In this document: positions 37,388-45,670 of the stretch, piece by piece | How the letters are laid out: each line of letters begins with the position of its first letter | Position numbering within the stretch: the first letter of the stretch is position 1 | Assembly: GCA_963793105.1 (NCBI GenBank) | Contig: CAWBZB010000003.1 | Span: 434,001-498,000 of the forward strand | Reading direction: 5' to 3' | DNA from: UBA10649 sp963793105 | GTDB taxonomy: Bacteria; Actinomycetota; Actinomycetes; S36-B12 | Length of the DNA stretch: 64,000 bases | Notes under the pieces: generated by a model | The model's database searches: none | What the model was told of the DNA's origin: nothing | The model's input: the letters and a program-made list of their open reading frames with translations, nothing else | Translations under genes and position numbers: made by a program

Positions 37388-37439
37388 GACTCTAGTATAA
37401 CGTACTACCAATATAGAACATTGTTATATAGGAGCCACC
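37388..37439. promoter_or_regulatory. divergent promoter and likely TetR operator
   Basis: A strikingly AT-rich 52-bp gap. TATAAC (37396-37401) and GTTATA (37423-37428) form an inverted repeat with CTAGTATAAC/GTTATATAG flanks. TATACT on the minus strand lies 6 nt from the TetR ATG, and GGAG at 37431 is the MFS ribosome site. Probably bound by the adjacent TetR protein. Confidence 0.55.
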
Positions 37440-39075
37440 ATGAGCATGACCGCCGCGGGTACCCGCAACGCCCGCCTCCATGACCTCGCCCATCGCCGTC
37501 GCTGGGCGATCCTCGCCGTGCTGTGCCTCAGCCTGCTGATGGTCGTGATCGACAACACGATCGTGAATGTGGCCCTCCCGACCCTCAGCAACGACCTCGA
37601 CGCATCGACGACCGAGCTGCAGTGGATCGTCGACGCGTACACGCTGGTCTTCAGCGCACTCCTGCTGGCCTTCGGCCACTTCGGCGACCGGTTCGGGCGC
37701 AAGCTGGCCCTCCAGCTCGGGCTGGTGATCTTCGCCGCGACCTCACTCCTCGCCGCACTGGCGACCACGTCCACTCAGCTCATCGGTGCCCGTGCCCTGA
37801 TGGGAATCGGCGCGGCTTTCGTGTTCCCGGCGACCCTGGCCATCCTCGTCAACGTCTTCACGGACCGCCGCGAGCGCGCCACCGCCATCGGCATCTGGTC
37901 GGCATGCACCGGACTGGCGGTCGCCCTCGGTCCGGTGACCGGCGGCTATCCTGCTCGAGCACTTCGCCTGGGGTTCGATCTTCCTGGTCAACCTGCCGCT
38001 GGCCGCCATCGCCGTCGTGGCCGGCTGGTTCCTCATCCCGACCTCCCGTGACCCGCAGACGGGGGCCATGGACCATCTCGGCCTCGCCCTGTCGGCGGCC
38101 GGCGTCGCCCTCGTCGTGTGGTCGATCATCGAGGCGCCCCACCGAGGCTGGACCGACTCGCTCGTCATCAGTGGCGGAATCGTCGGGCTGACCCTCCTGA
38201 CGATGTTCGTCGCCTGGGAACGCCGCGTCGCGCACCCGCTGCTGGACGTCTCGCTGTTCCGCAACGCACGGTTCAGCGCCGCGAGCCTGTCGGTGACCTC
38301 CGCCTTCTTCGCCCTCTTCGGCTTCATCTTCCTCATCACCCAGTTCCTGCAGCTGGTCCAGGGCTTCTCACCCCTCGAGGCCGGCCTGCGAACCCTGCCC
38401 TTCGCGATCGCGACCGGAGTCACGTCCCCGCTGGCCATCGTCGCCATGCACCGCTGGGGGTCGAAGCTGGTCGTCGCAGCCGGGCTCGCCGTCATGTCCG
38501 CCGGCTTCGTGATCGCCGCCCGGATCGAGGTCGACACCCCCTACGTCGGCCTCACCCTCCTGAGCATGGTCACCATCGCCATCGGGCTGGGGCTCACCAC
38601 CGGGCCGGCCACGGAGTCCATCATGGGGGCCCTCCCGGAGGACAAGGCCGGGGTGGGCTCGGCGGTGAACGACACGACGCGTGAGTTCGGTGGCACCCTC
38701 GGCGTAGCCGTCGTCGGGTCGGTATTCGCCAGCATCTACGGTGCGAGCCTGGTGAACGCCCTCGAGCCCCTCGGCCTGCCGCAGGCGGTCATCGACTCCG
38801 TGGGCGAATCGATGGCGGCCGCGCTCTCCACCGCCCAGGCCCTTCCGGCGGACCTGGGCGGCGAGGTGATCCGCATCGCGCAGGAGTCGTTCGTCGACGG
38901 GCTCTCGTCCGGCTCCCTCGTCGCGGCCGGGGTGGCAGCAGCGGGAGCGGTCGTCGCGCTGGTCTTCCTGCCGGCCCGTCAGTCCCGGATCCGGCAGGTG
39001 CCCGTGTTCACGGACGTGTCGGACGACCTCCCGACGGCCATCGCCTCCGAGAGCTCCCCCGCGGTCAAGGCGTAG
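37440..39075 (+). pseudogene. MFS exporter, DHA2 family, frameshifted
   Basis: A 14-span EmrB/QacA-type drug transporter. Helix 1 carries VVIDNTIVNVALPTL and motif A is GHFGDRFGRKLAL. The frame breaks at about 37949, where removal of one base gives VTGGYLLEHFAWGSIFLVNLP and leads into the downstream frame (MAGWFLIPTSR onward). About 544 residues after repair. The last 97 bp overlap the 3' end of marP on the other strand, so the C-terminal residues after about RQSRIRQ are probably read from marP sequence. Controlled by the divergent TetR. Confidence 0.8.
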
Positions 39076-40172
39076 CCGGTCGACTCGGCCTGCTCGTCGG
39101 CTCCGAACACGAGGCCGACGACCAGGCCGTCCGGGCGCAGCAGCGGCCCGCCGCTGTTGCCCGGGAGCACGGTCCCCCGGATCGCGTACACCTCGCGCTC
39201 CACGCCCGACGTCCCGTAGATGTCGTCCCCCAGGGCCGTCACGACCGTGCGGACGCGGGCAGGCTCCGCGCGGTACGGGCTGGACTGCGGGAAGCCGGCG
39301 ACGACGACCTCGTCACCCGAGGCGGCCAGTCCGGGTGCGAACGCCAGCGGTCGGACATCGAGGTCGGGCACGGCCAGCACGGCCACGTCGGTGGCCGGAT
39401 CGAAGTACACGACGGTCGCCCGCACGCCGCGCTCGTCGAGACTCCGGCGCACGCGCAGGTCCTCGACGCCGGCGACCACGTGGGCGTTGGTCAGGACACG
39501 GTCTCGCGTGAAGGCGAACCCCGAACCACTCACCGAGACGTCGCACTCGGACGCGTCCCCGTAGACCTGCACGACCGAGCGGCGTGCCCGGTCGACCGCC
39601 GACGTGACCGAGGCCGCGTCCGGGGGATCCACGTCCGGGCCGGTGATCTGCGCCAGCCCGGAGAAGATCCGAGGGACCTCGGTGGTGCCGACCAGGTCCC
39701 GCAGGTCGCCGAAGGCGTTGCGCGCCGTCGGCGGGACGATCGAGTCGAGCGCCACCAGCACCCGCGACTGGGAGACCTGCTGGGACACCAGGGTGACGGG
39801 CAGGAAGGCCAGCGCGCTGGCCACGATCCAGACGACCATCGCCAGGGCCAGGACGTTGAGGCCCGCCCCGGCGACGTTGTCGACGACCCGCGCCGGCCGC
39901 CAGGAGATGACACCGCGCAGGCGGTCGCCGAGAACGGACGCCGCGAACTGGCCGAGCAGCGCGGAGACGAGGATGCCGACGCCGAGGGTCGCGATCCGCA
40001 GCCACTCCGTCTCGATCAGCGCATCGATGATCGTCGGCAGCACGAGCGCCGCCACGAGTCCGCCCCCCAGGAACCCCGCGAAGGACAGCAGGCCGGCGAC
40101 GAAGCCGCGATGCCATCCGGCCCAGGCGAAGACCGCCACGGCGCCGATCAGGATCCAGTCGACGAGGTTCAC
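38979..40172 (-). CDS. marP: membrane-bound serine protease MarP
   Basis: A 397-residue protease. Four N-terminal membrane helices form a colicin-V-production-type domain (DWILIGAVAVFAWAGWHRG). The periplasmic chymotrypsin-like domain has His in LTNAHVVAG, Asp in PATDVAVLAVP and Ser in LPGNSGGPL. In mycobacteria MarP maintains internal pH and cleaves the RipA hydrolase under acid stress. The C-terminal end (STGYALTAGEL..., then TGTCRIRD) fits the family, so the 97-bp overlap with the MFS gene is within real marP sequence. The GTG start is 1 bp after the NUDIX stop. Confidence 0.9.
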   Translation of the reverse strand: MNLVDWILIGAVAVFAWAGWHRGFVAGLLSFAGFLGGGLVAALVLPTIIDALIETEWLRIATLGVGILVSALLGQFAASVLGDRLRGVISWRPARVVDNVAGAGLNVLALAMVVWIVASALAFLPVTLVSQQVSQSRVLVALDSIVPPTARNAFGDLRDLVGTTEVPRIFSGLAQITGPDVDPPDAASVTSAVDRARRSVVQVYGDASECDVSVSGSGFAFTRDRVLTNAHVVAGVEDLRVRRSLDERGVRATVVYFDPATDVAVLAVPDLDVRPLAFAPGLAASGDEVVVAGFPQSSPYRAEPARVRTVVTALGDDIYGTSGVEREVYAIRGTVLPGNSGGPLLRPDGLVVGLVFGADEQAESTGYALTAGELSEAMAVGRSSDTSVNTGTCRIRD

Positions 40173-40173
40173 G

Positions 40174-40842
40174 TCACAGGTCCGGGGGAACGTCGAGGGG
40201 CACGATCCGGTCCTCGTCCCACGGCTCTGCCCAGCCCACGCGATCCAGCAGGCCGGAGATCAGCCCCGCGGTGAAGCCCCACACCAGCAGGCCGCTGACG
40301 TCGAAGGCCGGACCGATGAACCCGGACGGGTGCAGGACGCGGCAGCGATGGGCGGGCGCCACCAGGTCGGCGATGGGGACCCGGTGCACGCTGGACACCT
40401 CGGCCGGGTCCATGGCCGAGACGGCGGACGGCTCGCGCCAGAAGCCGAGCACCGGCGTCACGACATAGTTGGTGATCGGCACCCACAGGTCCGGCAGCGC
40501 GCCGAACACCAGGACGCCCGACGAGTCCAGCCCGGTCTCCTCGCGGGCCTCGCGCAGTGCCGCGCCCGCGGCGTCCTCGTCGTCCTCGTCCACCGCTCCG
40601 CCGGGGAAGGCCGGCTGCCCCGCGTGCGAGCGCATGGTGCTGGCCCGCTGGATCAGCAGGAGATCCCGGTCCCCGCTGAACAGGATGAGCACGGCCGAGT
40701 GCCGTCCCTCGCCGTGCGGAGGCACGAACCGGGTGAGCTCCTCCGCGGTGACGGACGCGGCGACGTCGGCCACCGGACGCAGCCAGTCCGGGATCCGCTC
40801 GACCGCGTGGTCGTCGGTCCACCCCGTGCGCTCCCAGGTCAC
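40174..40842 (-). CDS. NUDIX hydrolase, CoA-pyrophosphatase-like
   Basis: A 222-residue enzyme. The Nudix box runs from GGAVDEDDEDAAGAALREAR to EETGL (G-x5-E-x7-REUxEExGU pattern). The upstream element LLIQRASTMRSHAGQPAFPGG corresponds to the UPF0035 signature LLTxRSxxxRxHxGxxxFPGG of CoA-cleaving NUDIX enzymes (read in parts). It lies between nth and marP, as in mycobacteria. GTG 40842 begins 2 bp after the nth stop. Confidence 0.87.
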   Translation of the reverse strand: MTWERTGWTDDHAVERIPDWLRPVADVAASVTAEELTRFVPPHGEGRHSAVLILFSGDRDLLLIQRASTMRSHAGQPAFPGGAVDEDDEDAAGAALREAREETGLDSSGVLVFGALPDLWVPITNYVVTPVLGFWREPSAVSAMDPAEVSSVHRVPIADLVAPAHRCRVLHPSGFIGPAFDVSGLLVWGFTAGLISGLLDRVGWAEPWDEDRIVPLDVPPDL

Positions 40843-40844
40843 GA

Positions 40845-41567
40845 TCAGGCCCGCCCGGAATCCTTGACCAGACGGGCGGCCTCGGCCGGGTCGGTGGGCC
40901 CCTCTCCGAAGGCCGGGCACCAGCGGGCCACGGGGCAGGCCCCGCACGCCGGACGGCGAGCATGGCATCGGCGGCGGCCGTGCCAGATGACCCGGTGCGA
41001 CAGCAGCGTCCAGTCCTTCCGCGGGAACAGCGCCATGAGGTCGGCCTCGATCCTCTCGGGGTCGGTCTCCTGCGTCCATCCGAAGCGTCGCGCGAGTCGC
41101 CCCAGGTGCGTGTCGACCGTGATCCCCGGGACGCCGAAGGCATCGCCCAGCACGACGTTGGCGGTCTTGCGGCCCACCCCGGGCAGGGTCACGAGATCGT
41201 CGAGCCGGCCGGGAACCTCACCCCCGTACCGGTCGCACAGGGCCTGGCCCAGCGCCTGGAGGGTCTTCGACTTCTGCCGGAAGAACCCGGTCGGGGTGAC
41301 GATCTCCTCAAGGTCGCCCAGTCGCGCGGAGGCGTAGGCGGCCGCATCGGGGTAGCGGCGGAAGAGGGCGGGGGTCACCGAGTTGACCCGCTGGTCCGTG
41401 CACTGCGCGCTGAGGATCGTGGCCACGAGGAGCTCGAGGGGCGTGGTGAAGTCGAGCTCGCAGTGGGCGTCGGGATAGGTCTCGCCCAGGACGCGGAACA
41501 TCTTCCGTGCGCGCCTGGTCAGGGCAGTGCGATCCTCGGTCTGCACCTTCGCCGGGGACTGCGCCAT
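40845..41567 (-). CDS. nth: endonuclease III
   Basis: A 240-residue base-excision DNA glycosylase/AP lyase. The helix-hairpin-helix LPGVGRKTANVVL carries the catalytic Lys, and the Asp is in VDTHLGRLARR. The 4Fe-4S loop is C-x6-C-x2-C-x5-C at the C-terminus (CHARRPACGACPVARWC). It removes oxidised pyrimidines. ATG 41567 is chosen over the long antisense extension. It heads the nth-NUDIX-marP operon. Confidence 0.93.
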   Translation of the reverse strand: MAQSPAKVQTEDRTALTRRARKMFRVLGETYPDAHCELDFTTPLELLVATILSAQCTDQRVNSVTPALFRRYPDAAAYASARLGDLEEIVTPTGFFRQKSKTLQALGQALCDRYGGEVPGRLDDLVTLPGVGRKTANVVLGDAFGVPGITVDTHLGRLARRFGWTQETDPERIEADLMALFPRKDWTLLSHRVIWHGRRRCHARRPACGACPVARWCPAFGEGPTDPAEAARLVKDSGRA

Positions 41568-41670
41568 GTCGCTAGCGTAAGTGGACATTCGGCCCAGAGG
41601 GCCTGCGGTGGTGGCGCGGCGGGCCGGATACGACAGAATGCGCCTACTGCCACCCGGGGAGGAAGAAGTC

Positions 41671-42345
41671 GTGGACGACGCCTTCATGCAGTCACCGCTC
41701 TTCGCGGCGCTGGACGCCGAGGGCGCGGCTGCCCTGCGAGCCTCGCTGACCGCGACGGAGTTCCCCAAGGGCGCCGTCCTCTTCCATGAGGGAGAGCCGG
41801 GCGACCACATGTACGTGATCGTCGAGGGCAAGGTGAAGCTCGGGCAGACGTCGAACGACGGCCGGGAGTCGCTGCTCGGCGTCCTGGGCCCGGGCGAGAT
41901 GTTCGGCGAGCTCAGCCTGTTCGATCCGGGCATGCGGACCTCGACGGCCACTGCGCTCACCGACGCGACCGTCCTCGGCCTCGGCCACGACCAGCTCACG
42001 CCCTGGCTCTCCGGGCGGCCGGAGGTGGCCGCCGCCCTCCTCATGGCCCTGGCCCGGCGGCTGCGTCGCACCAACGAGGCGATGGCCGATCTGGTCTTCT
42101 CGGACGTGCCTGGCCGCGTGGCCAAGGCGCTCATGGATCTTGGCGAGAAGTTCGGCGCCGTCAGCTCCGAGGGCCTCATGGTCACCCACGACATGACCCA
42201 GGAGGAGCTGGCCCAGCTGGTGGGCGCGTCCCGCGAGACGGTGAACAAGGCCCTGGCGGACTTCGCGCAGCGGGGCTGGATCCGGCTGGAGTCGCGACAG
42301 GTGCTGATCCTGGACGTCGAGCGGCTGGGACGTCGAGCCCGCTAG
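41671..42345 (+). CDS. crp: CRP/FNR-family transcription factor
   Basis: A 224-residue regulator of exactly the length of mycobacterial Crp. The cyclic-nucleotide-binding fold has GEMFGELSLFDPGMRTSTATA (phosphate-binding cassette, E and R as cAMP ligands; read in parts). The winged helix-turn-helix is MTQEELAQLVGASRETVNKAL. GTG 41671 is preceded by GGGGAGGAAGAA. Divergent from nth. Confidence 0.9.
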   Translation: MDDAFMQSPLFAALDAEGAAALRASLTATEFPKGAVLFHEGEPGDHMYVIVEGKVKLGQTSNDGRESLLGVLGPGEMFGELSLFDPGMRTSTATALTDATVLGLGHDQLTPWLSGRPEVAAALLMALARRLRRTNEAMADLVFSDVPGRVAKALMDLGEKFGAVSSEGLMVTHDMTQEELAQLVGASRETVNKALADFAQRGWIRLESRQVLILDVERLGRRAR

Positions 42346-42350
42346 CACCC

Positions 42351-42440
42351 CTTCGTTGAGTGGTCGCTGGCGCACGCCGCGGCTGGCTGGCGGAGGTGCA
42401 CGAGCGACCACTCGACGGGAAGGCGGAGCGACCACTCAAC
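42351..42440. repeat. CGTTGAGTGG-family palindrome plus extra half copy
   Basis: Left arm CTTCGTTGAGTGGTCGCT (42351-42368), right arm CGAGCGACCACTCGACGGG (from 42401) and a second right half GAGCGACCACTCAACG (42426-42441). The second half supplies the TGA stop (42438-42436, minus strand) of the metallo-beta-lactamase gene. Confidence 0.75.
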
Positions 42441-43257
42441 GGCCGGCTAGATAGTCGAGCTGCGCGCGGACGGTGAGCTCCGCGGCCGGCCACACCTCGC
42501 GCGGCACGTCGGCATAGACGATCGCCACGATCTGCGAGGCATCGAGGACGCCGGCGGCCACCACGGACTCAACCTCGGCCAGCCTGGCGCGACGGTGCGC
42601 GAGGTAGGCATCGATGACCTCCCCCGGAGACGCGATCGCGGGGCCATGCCCGGGCAGCAGGTGACTCGGCGCGGTGTCGGCGGCGAGGTCACGCAGCCGC
42701 AGCAGGCTCTCCAGGTAGTCCCCGAGCCGGCCGTCCGGCCAGGCCACCAACGAGGTGCCACGGCCGAGCACGGTGTCGCCGGTCAGGAGCACGTCGGCGT
42801 GCGGCACCAGGAATGACACGCTGTCGGCACTGTGGCCCGGGGTGCTGACCACCTCGATGCGCCAGTCGCCGAGCCCCACCGACTCGCCGGCGACCAGCCC
42901 CTCCGACCCCAGCCGGTGAGCAGGGTCGAGGGCCAGGACGTCCGCTCGCACCGACTCGCCGAACTCCCGCGCTCCCTCGGAGTGGTCGACATGGCCGTGC
43001 GTCAGCAGGACCACCGCGATACGGACTCCGGCGTCATCGGCCGCCAGCCGGATGGCCGCCAGATGGCCCTCATGCGCGGGGCCCGGGTCGACGACCGCGG
43101 CCACGTCACTCCCCGGCGCTGTCAGCAGCCAGGTGTTCGTGCCGTCGAGGGTCCACGGGGACGGATTAGGGGCGAGGATGCAGCGCGCCGAGGGCGTGAC
43201 CGCGCCCCCCGACCAGTCGGCCGTCGAGCCGACCAAGGGGAGCACATGGCCGCTCAC
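42436..43257 (-). CDS. metallo-beta-lactamase-fold hydrolase
   Basis: A 273-residue MBL protein. The zinc motif THGHVDHSEGA (HxHxDH) is near residue 88, followed by a His in STPGHSADS, Asp in LLTGDTVLG and His in LLPGHGP. The C-terminal winged helix resembles LACTB2-type RNases/hydrolases (Rv3677c relative). The stop codon is provided by the palindromic repeat. GTG 43257 overlaps the upstream NUDIX stop (GTGA). Confidence 0.88.
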   Translation of the reverse strand: MSGHVLPLVGSTADWSGGAVTPSARCILAPNPSPWTLDGTNTWLLTAPGSDVAAVVDPGPAHEGHLAAIRLAADDAGVRIAVVLLTHGHVDHSEGAREFGESVRADVLALDPAHRLGSEGLVAGESVGLGDWRIEVVSTPGHSADSVSFLVPHADVLLTGDTVLGRGTSLVAWPDGRLGDYLESLLRLRDLAADTAPSHLLPGHGPAIASPGEVIDAYLAHRRARLAEVESVVAAGVLDASQIVAIVYADVPREVWPAAELTVRAQLDYLAGR

Positions 43258-44003
43258 GGCGCGGGATCCGTCGCCGGCCGGCCGTCCGTCTCCCGGGTGT
43301 GCGGCATCCGGATCCGGTCGACGAGCACCTCGCCTGTCCGCTCGTGCACCAGCGCCCAGCGGGAGTGGCCGGCGTCGTCGTCCATGAGCCGGGGCAGCAG
43401 GGGCACGACCGCCCGCCCTCGGGCATCCGCGAGGAAGTCCGCGGCGCTGGTGAAGCCCGCCAGTCGCGCGAGGACCGCCTCGGTGGGCGGCAGCATCGCC
43501 ATCCGACCGGCCGCGAACTGCGCGAGCGCCTCGGCAGGCCTGATCCAGCCCGCCCGGTCGGCCTCCGTCGTCGTGAGCCGTGCCTGCCCCTCGGACACGG
43601 TCACGGCGAAGAAGCGCACGTCGTAGCGGCGAGACTCGGTCTCCGGGGTCACCCAGTGGTCGATGAGCGGCAGGACGTCCGGATCGATCACCAGCCGTCC
43701 CTCTCGATCACGGTCGGCCACGACGATGTCCGCCTCCTCGGCCGTCTCGCGCACCGCGCACGAGTACAGCGCGCGGATGCCGGCCTCGTCGGTGCTGCCC
43801 CGCTCGGCCAGGGCGACCACATCCGTCGTCGTGAAGCGCACTCGCTCTCGCATGTCGACCTCGTCGACCCGACCGCCCGGAAAGACGTGCATGTTCGGCG
43901 CGAAGGCCATCGACGCCACGCGCCGCATGATGAACGTCTCAGGCCCGGCGTCGGTGTCTCGCAGGAGGACGACCGTTGCCGCGGGCCGGACCGTGCCGGT
44001 CAC
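43254..44003 (-). CDS. NUDIX hydrolase
   Basis: A 249-residue Nudix protein. The box begins at FPGGRVDE and, after an insertion, reads RETAEEADI, so the spacing between GG and the RE-EE helix is longer than standard, as in the NUDT7/8/19-type subgroup. Substrate unknown. Starts at GTG 44003 immediately before the RidA stop (GTG and TAG abut). Confidence 0.82.
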   Translation of the reverse strand: MTGTVRPAATVVLLRDTDAGPETFIMRRVASMAFAPNMHVFPGGRVDEVDMRERVRFTTTDVVALAERGSTDEAGIRALYSCAVRETAEEADIVVADRDREGRLVIDPDVLPLIDHWVTPETESRRYDVRFFAVTVSEGQARLTTTEADRAGWIRPAEALAQFAAGRMAMLPPTEAVLARLAGFTSAADFLADARGRAVVPLLPRLMDDDAGHSRWALVHERTGEVLVDRIRMPHTRETDGRPATDPAP

Positions 44004-44465
44004 CTAGTCAGCGAGTTCCACGATGATCTCGACCTCGACGGGCGCGTCCAGGGGCAGCGCAGCCACGCCGACGGCGGACCGGGCGTGGGCCCCGAAGTCC
44101 CCGAAGGCCTCCAGCAGCAGGTTGCTGGCCCCGTTGATGACGGCGGGCTGGCCGGTGAAGTCGGGGGTGCTGGCGACGAAGCCGACCACCTTGACGACCC
44201 GGATGACCGACTCGAGGAGGGCGACAGACTTCACCGCGGCGATGGCGTTGAGGGCGCAGATGGCAGCGAGCTCGGTGGCCTGCTCCGGGGTGATCTCCGC
44301 ACCGACCTTGCCGGTGGCGACGAGGGACCCGTCGACGATCGGCAACTGGCCCGAGGTGTACACGTAGCGCCCGCTCACGATGGCCGGGACGTAGGCGGCC
44401 ACCGGGGGAACGACCTCGTGCACGGTCAGCCCCATGGCGGCCAGGCGGTCTTCGACGGTAGGCAT
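44004..44465 (-). CDS. RidA/YjgF-family protein
   Basis: A 153-residue enamine/imine deaminase-fold protein of the slightly longer YjgF-like (Rv3678c) type. VYTSGQLPIVDGSL near 35 and ASTPDFTGQPAVINGAS near 105 are conserved. The catalytic Arg of strict RidA (in NRVVK-type context) is replaced here by VIRVVKV, with Arg-Val; activity should be tested rather than assumed. ATG 44465 shares one base with the stop of the upstream DUF4177 gene. Confidence 0.85.
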   Translation of the reverse strand: MPTVEDRLAAMGLTVHEVVPPVAAYVPAIVSGRYVYTSGQLPIVDGSLVATGKVGAEITPEQATELAAICALNAIAAVKSVALLESVIRVVKVVGFVASTPDFTGQPAVINGASNLLLEAFGDFGAHARSAVGVAALPLDAPVEVEIIVELAD

Positions 44466-44626
44466 CAGCTGTTCTCCCTCGCTCGCTTGAGGTAGGCCAC
44501 CATGTTCTCGGGATTGGGACCGGGGACGACCTGGACGAGCTCCCACCCGTCCTGGCCCCAGGTATCGAGAATCTGCTTGGTCGCGTGGACGAGAAGCGGG
44601 ACGGTCGCGTACTCCCAGGTGGTCAT
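44465..44626 (-). CDS. DUF4177-like 53-residue protein
   Basis: A short gene whose product begins MTTWEYATVPLL and contains LDTWGQDGWELVQVVPGP and AYLKRARENS. The W-E-Y start and GWELVQV core are typical of DUF4177/Rv3678A-type small proteins of unknown function. TGATG overlap with the RidA start indicates translational coupling. Confidence 0.85.
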   Translation of the reverse strand: MTTWEYATVPLLVHATKQILDTWGQDGWELVQVVPGPNPENMVAYLKRARENS

Positions 44627-44668
44627 GCCCCGACACTAGTCCGAACTCCCTCGACGGGAACATCCGAA

Positions 44669-44680
44669 TAGGCTGAACCA
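44669..44680 (+). promoter_or_regulatory. leaderless-type -10 box for the arsA pair
   Basis: TAGGCT (44669-44674) ends 6 nt before the ATG at 44681. Confidence 0.4.
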
Positions 44681-45670
44681 ATGACTGGGCGACTGTGGCC
44701 GGACGTGGCCCTGCACGTCGTTTCCGGCAAGGGCGGCACGGGCAAGACGACGGTGGCCGCGGCGATGGCCCTGGCCCTGGCCCGCGACGGGCGCCGCACG
44801 CTCCTGGTGGAGGTGGAGGGCCGGCAGGGCATCGCGCAGCTCTTCGACACCCCGCCGCTGCCCTACGAGGAGCGCAAGGTGGCCGTCGCCCCCGGCGGCG
44901 GCGGCGTGTGGGCGCTGGCGATCGATGCGCAGGAGGCCCTCCTGGACTACCTGGAGAGCTTCTACAACCTGCGGCGGGCCGGCTCTGCCCTCAAGCGCAT
45001 GGGTGCGGTCGACTTCGCGACGACCATCGCACCCGGACTGCGCGACGTCCTCCTCACCGGCAAGGCGGTCGAGGTCGTACGACGGCAGGAGAAGAAGGCG
45101 AGCGACAGATATGACGCGGTCGTGCTCGACGCACCGCCGACCGGCCGCATCGCGAAGTTCCTCAACGTGAACTCCGAGATCTCCGGGCTGGCCAAGGTCG
45201 GTCCCATTCGCAACCACGCCGACCTCGTCATGGGCGTCATCGCGTCCGAACGCACCGCGGTGCATCTGGTGACCCTGCTGGAGGAGATGCCGGTCCAGGA
45301 GACCCTGGACGGGGTGGCCGAGCTGCACGCCGAGGGACTGCCGGTCGGCGGAGTGATCGTCAACATGACCCGACCGCCGGTGCTCGACGAGGCAGCACTC
45401 GCCGCCGCCCTCGACGGGAGCCTGCCGGCGGGTGCCATCCGAGGGGCCATCGAGCGCGCCGGGTTGACGGCGCACGAGGAGGAGATCCTCCCGGCCCTGC
45501 TGAAGGAGGCCGCCGACCATGCCCGGCGGGTCGCCCTCGAGCAGCGGGAGATGGCCCGCATCGAGGAGCTCGGGCTGCCCACCTTCGTCCTGCCGCTGCT
45601 CGCGGGCGGCGTCGACCTGGGTGGGCTGTACGAGCTGGCAGACGTGCTCGCGGAGGGCGGGATCGGATGA
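44681..45670 (+). CDS. ArsA/GET3-family ATPase, first subunit
   Basis: A 329-residue P-loop ATPase. The deviant Walker A is SGKGGTGKTT near residue 15. Switch I-like EVEGRQGIAQLF lacks the DTDPA form of arsenical pumps, and switch II is VLDAPPTGRIAKF. Together with the next gene it forms the two-gene Rv3679-Rv3680 type pair. The proteins are likely to act as a heterodimer; in mycobacteria the pair has been linked to stress and metabolite transport, not arsenic. The next start overlaps its stop (ATGA). Confidence 0.88.
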   Translation: MTGRLWPDVALHVVSGKGGTGKTTVAAAMALALARDGRRTLLVEVEGRQGIAQLFDTPPLPYEERKVAVAPGGGGVWALAIDAQEALLDYLESFYNLRRAGSALKRMGAVDFATTIAPGLRDVLLTGKAVEVVRRQEKKASDRYDAVVLDAPPTGRIAKFLNVNSEISGLAKVGPIRNHADLVMGVIASERTAVHLVTLLEEMPVQETLDGVAELHAEGLPVGGVIVNMTRPPVLDEAALAAALDGSLPAGAIRGAIERAGLTAHEEEILPALLKEAADHARRVALEQREMARIEELGLPTFVLPLLAGGVDLGGLYELADVLAEGGIG

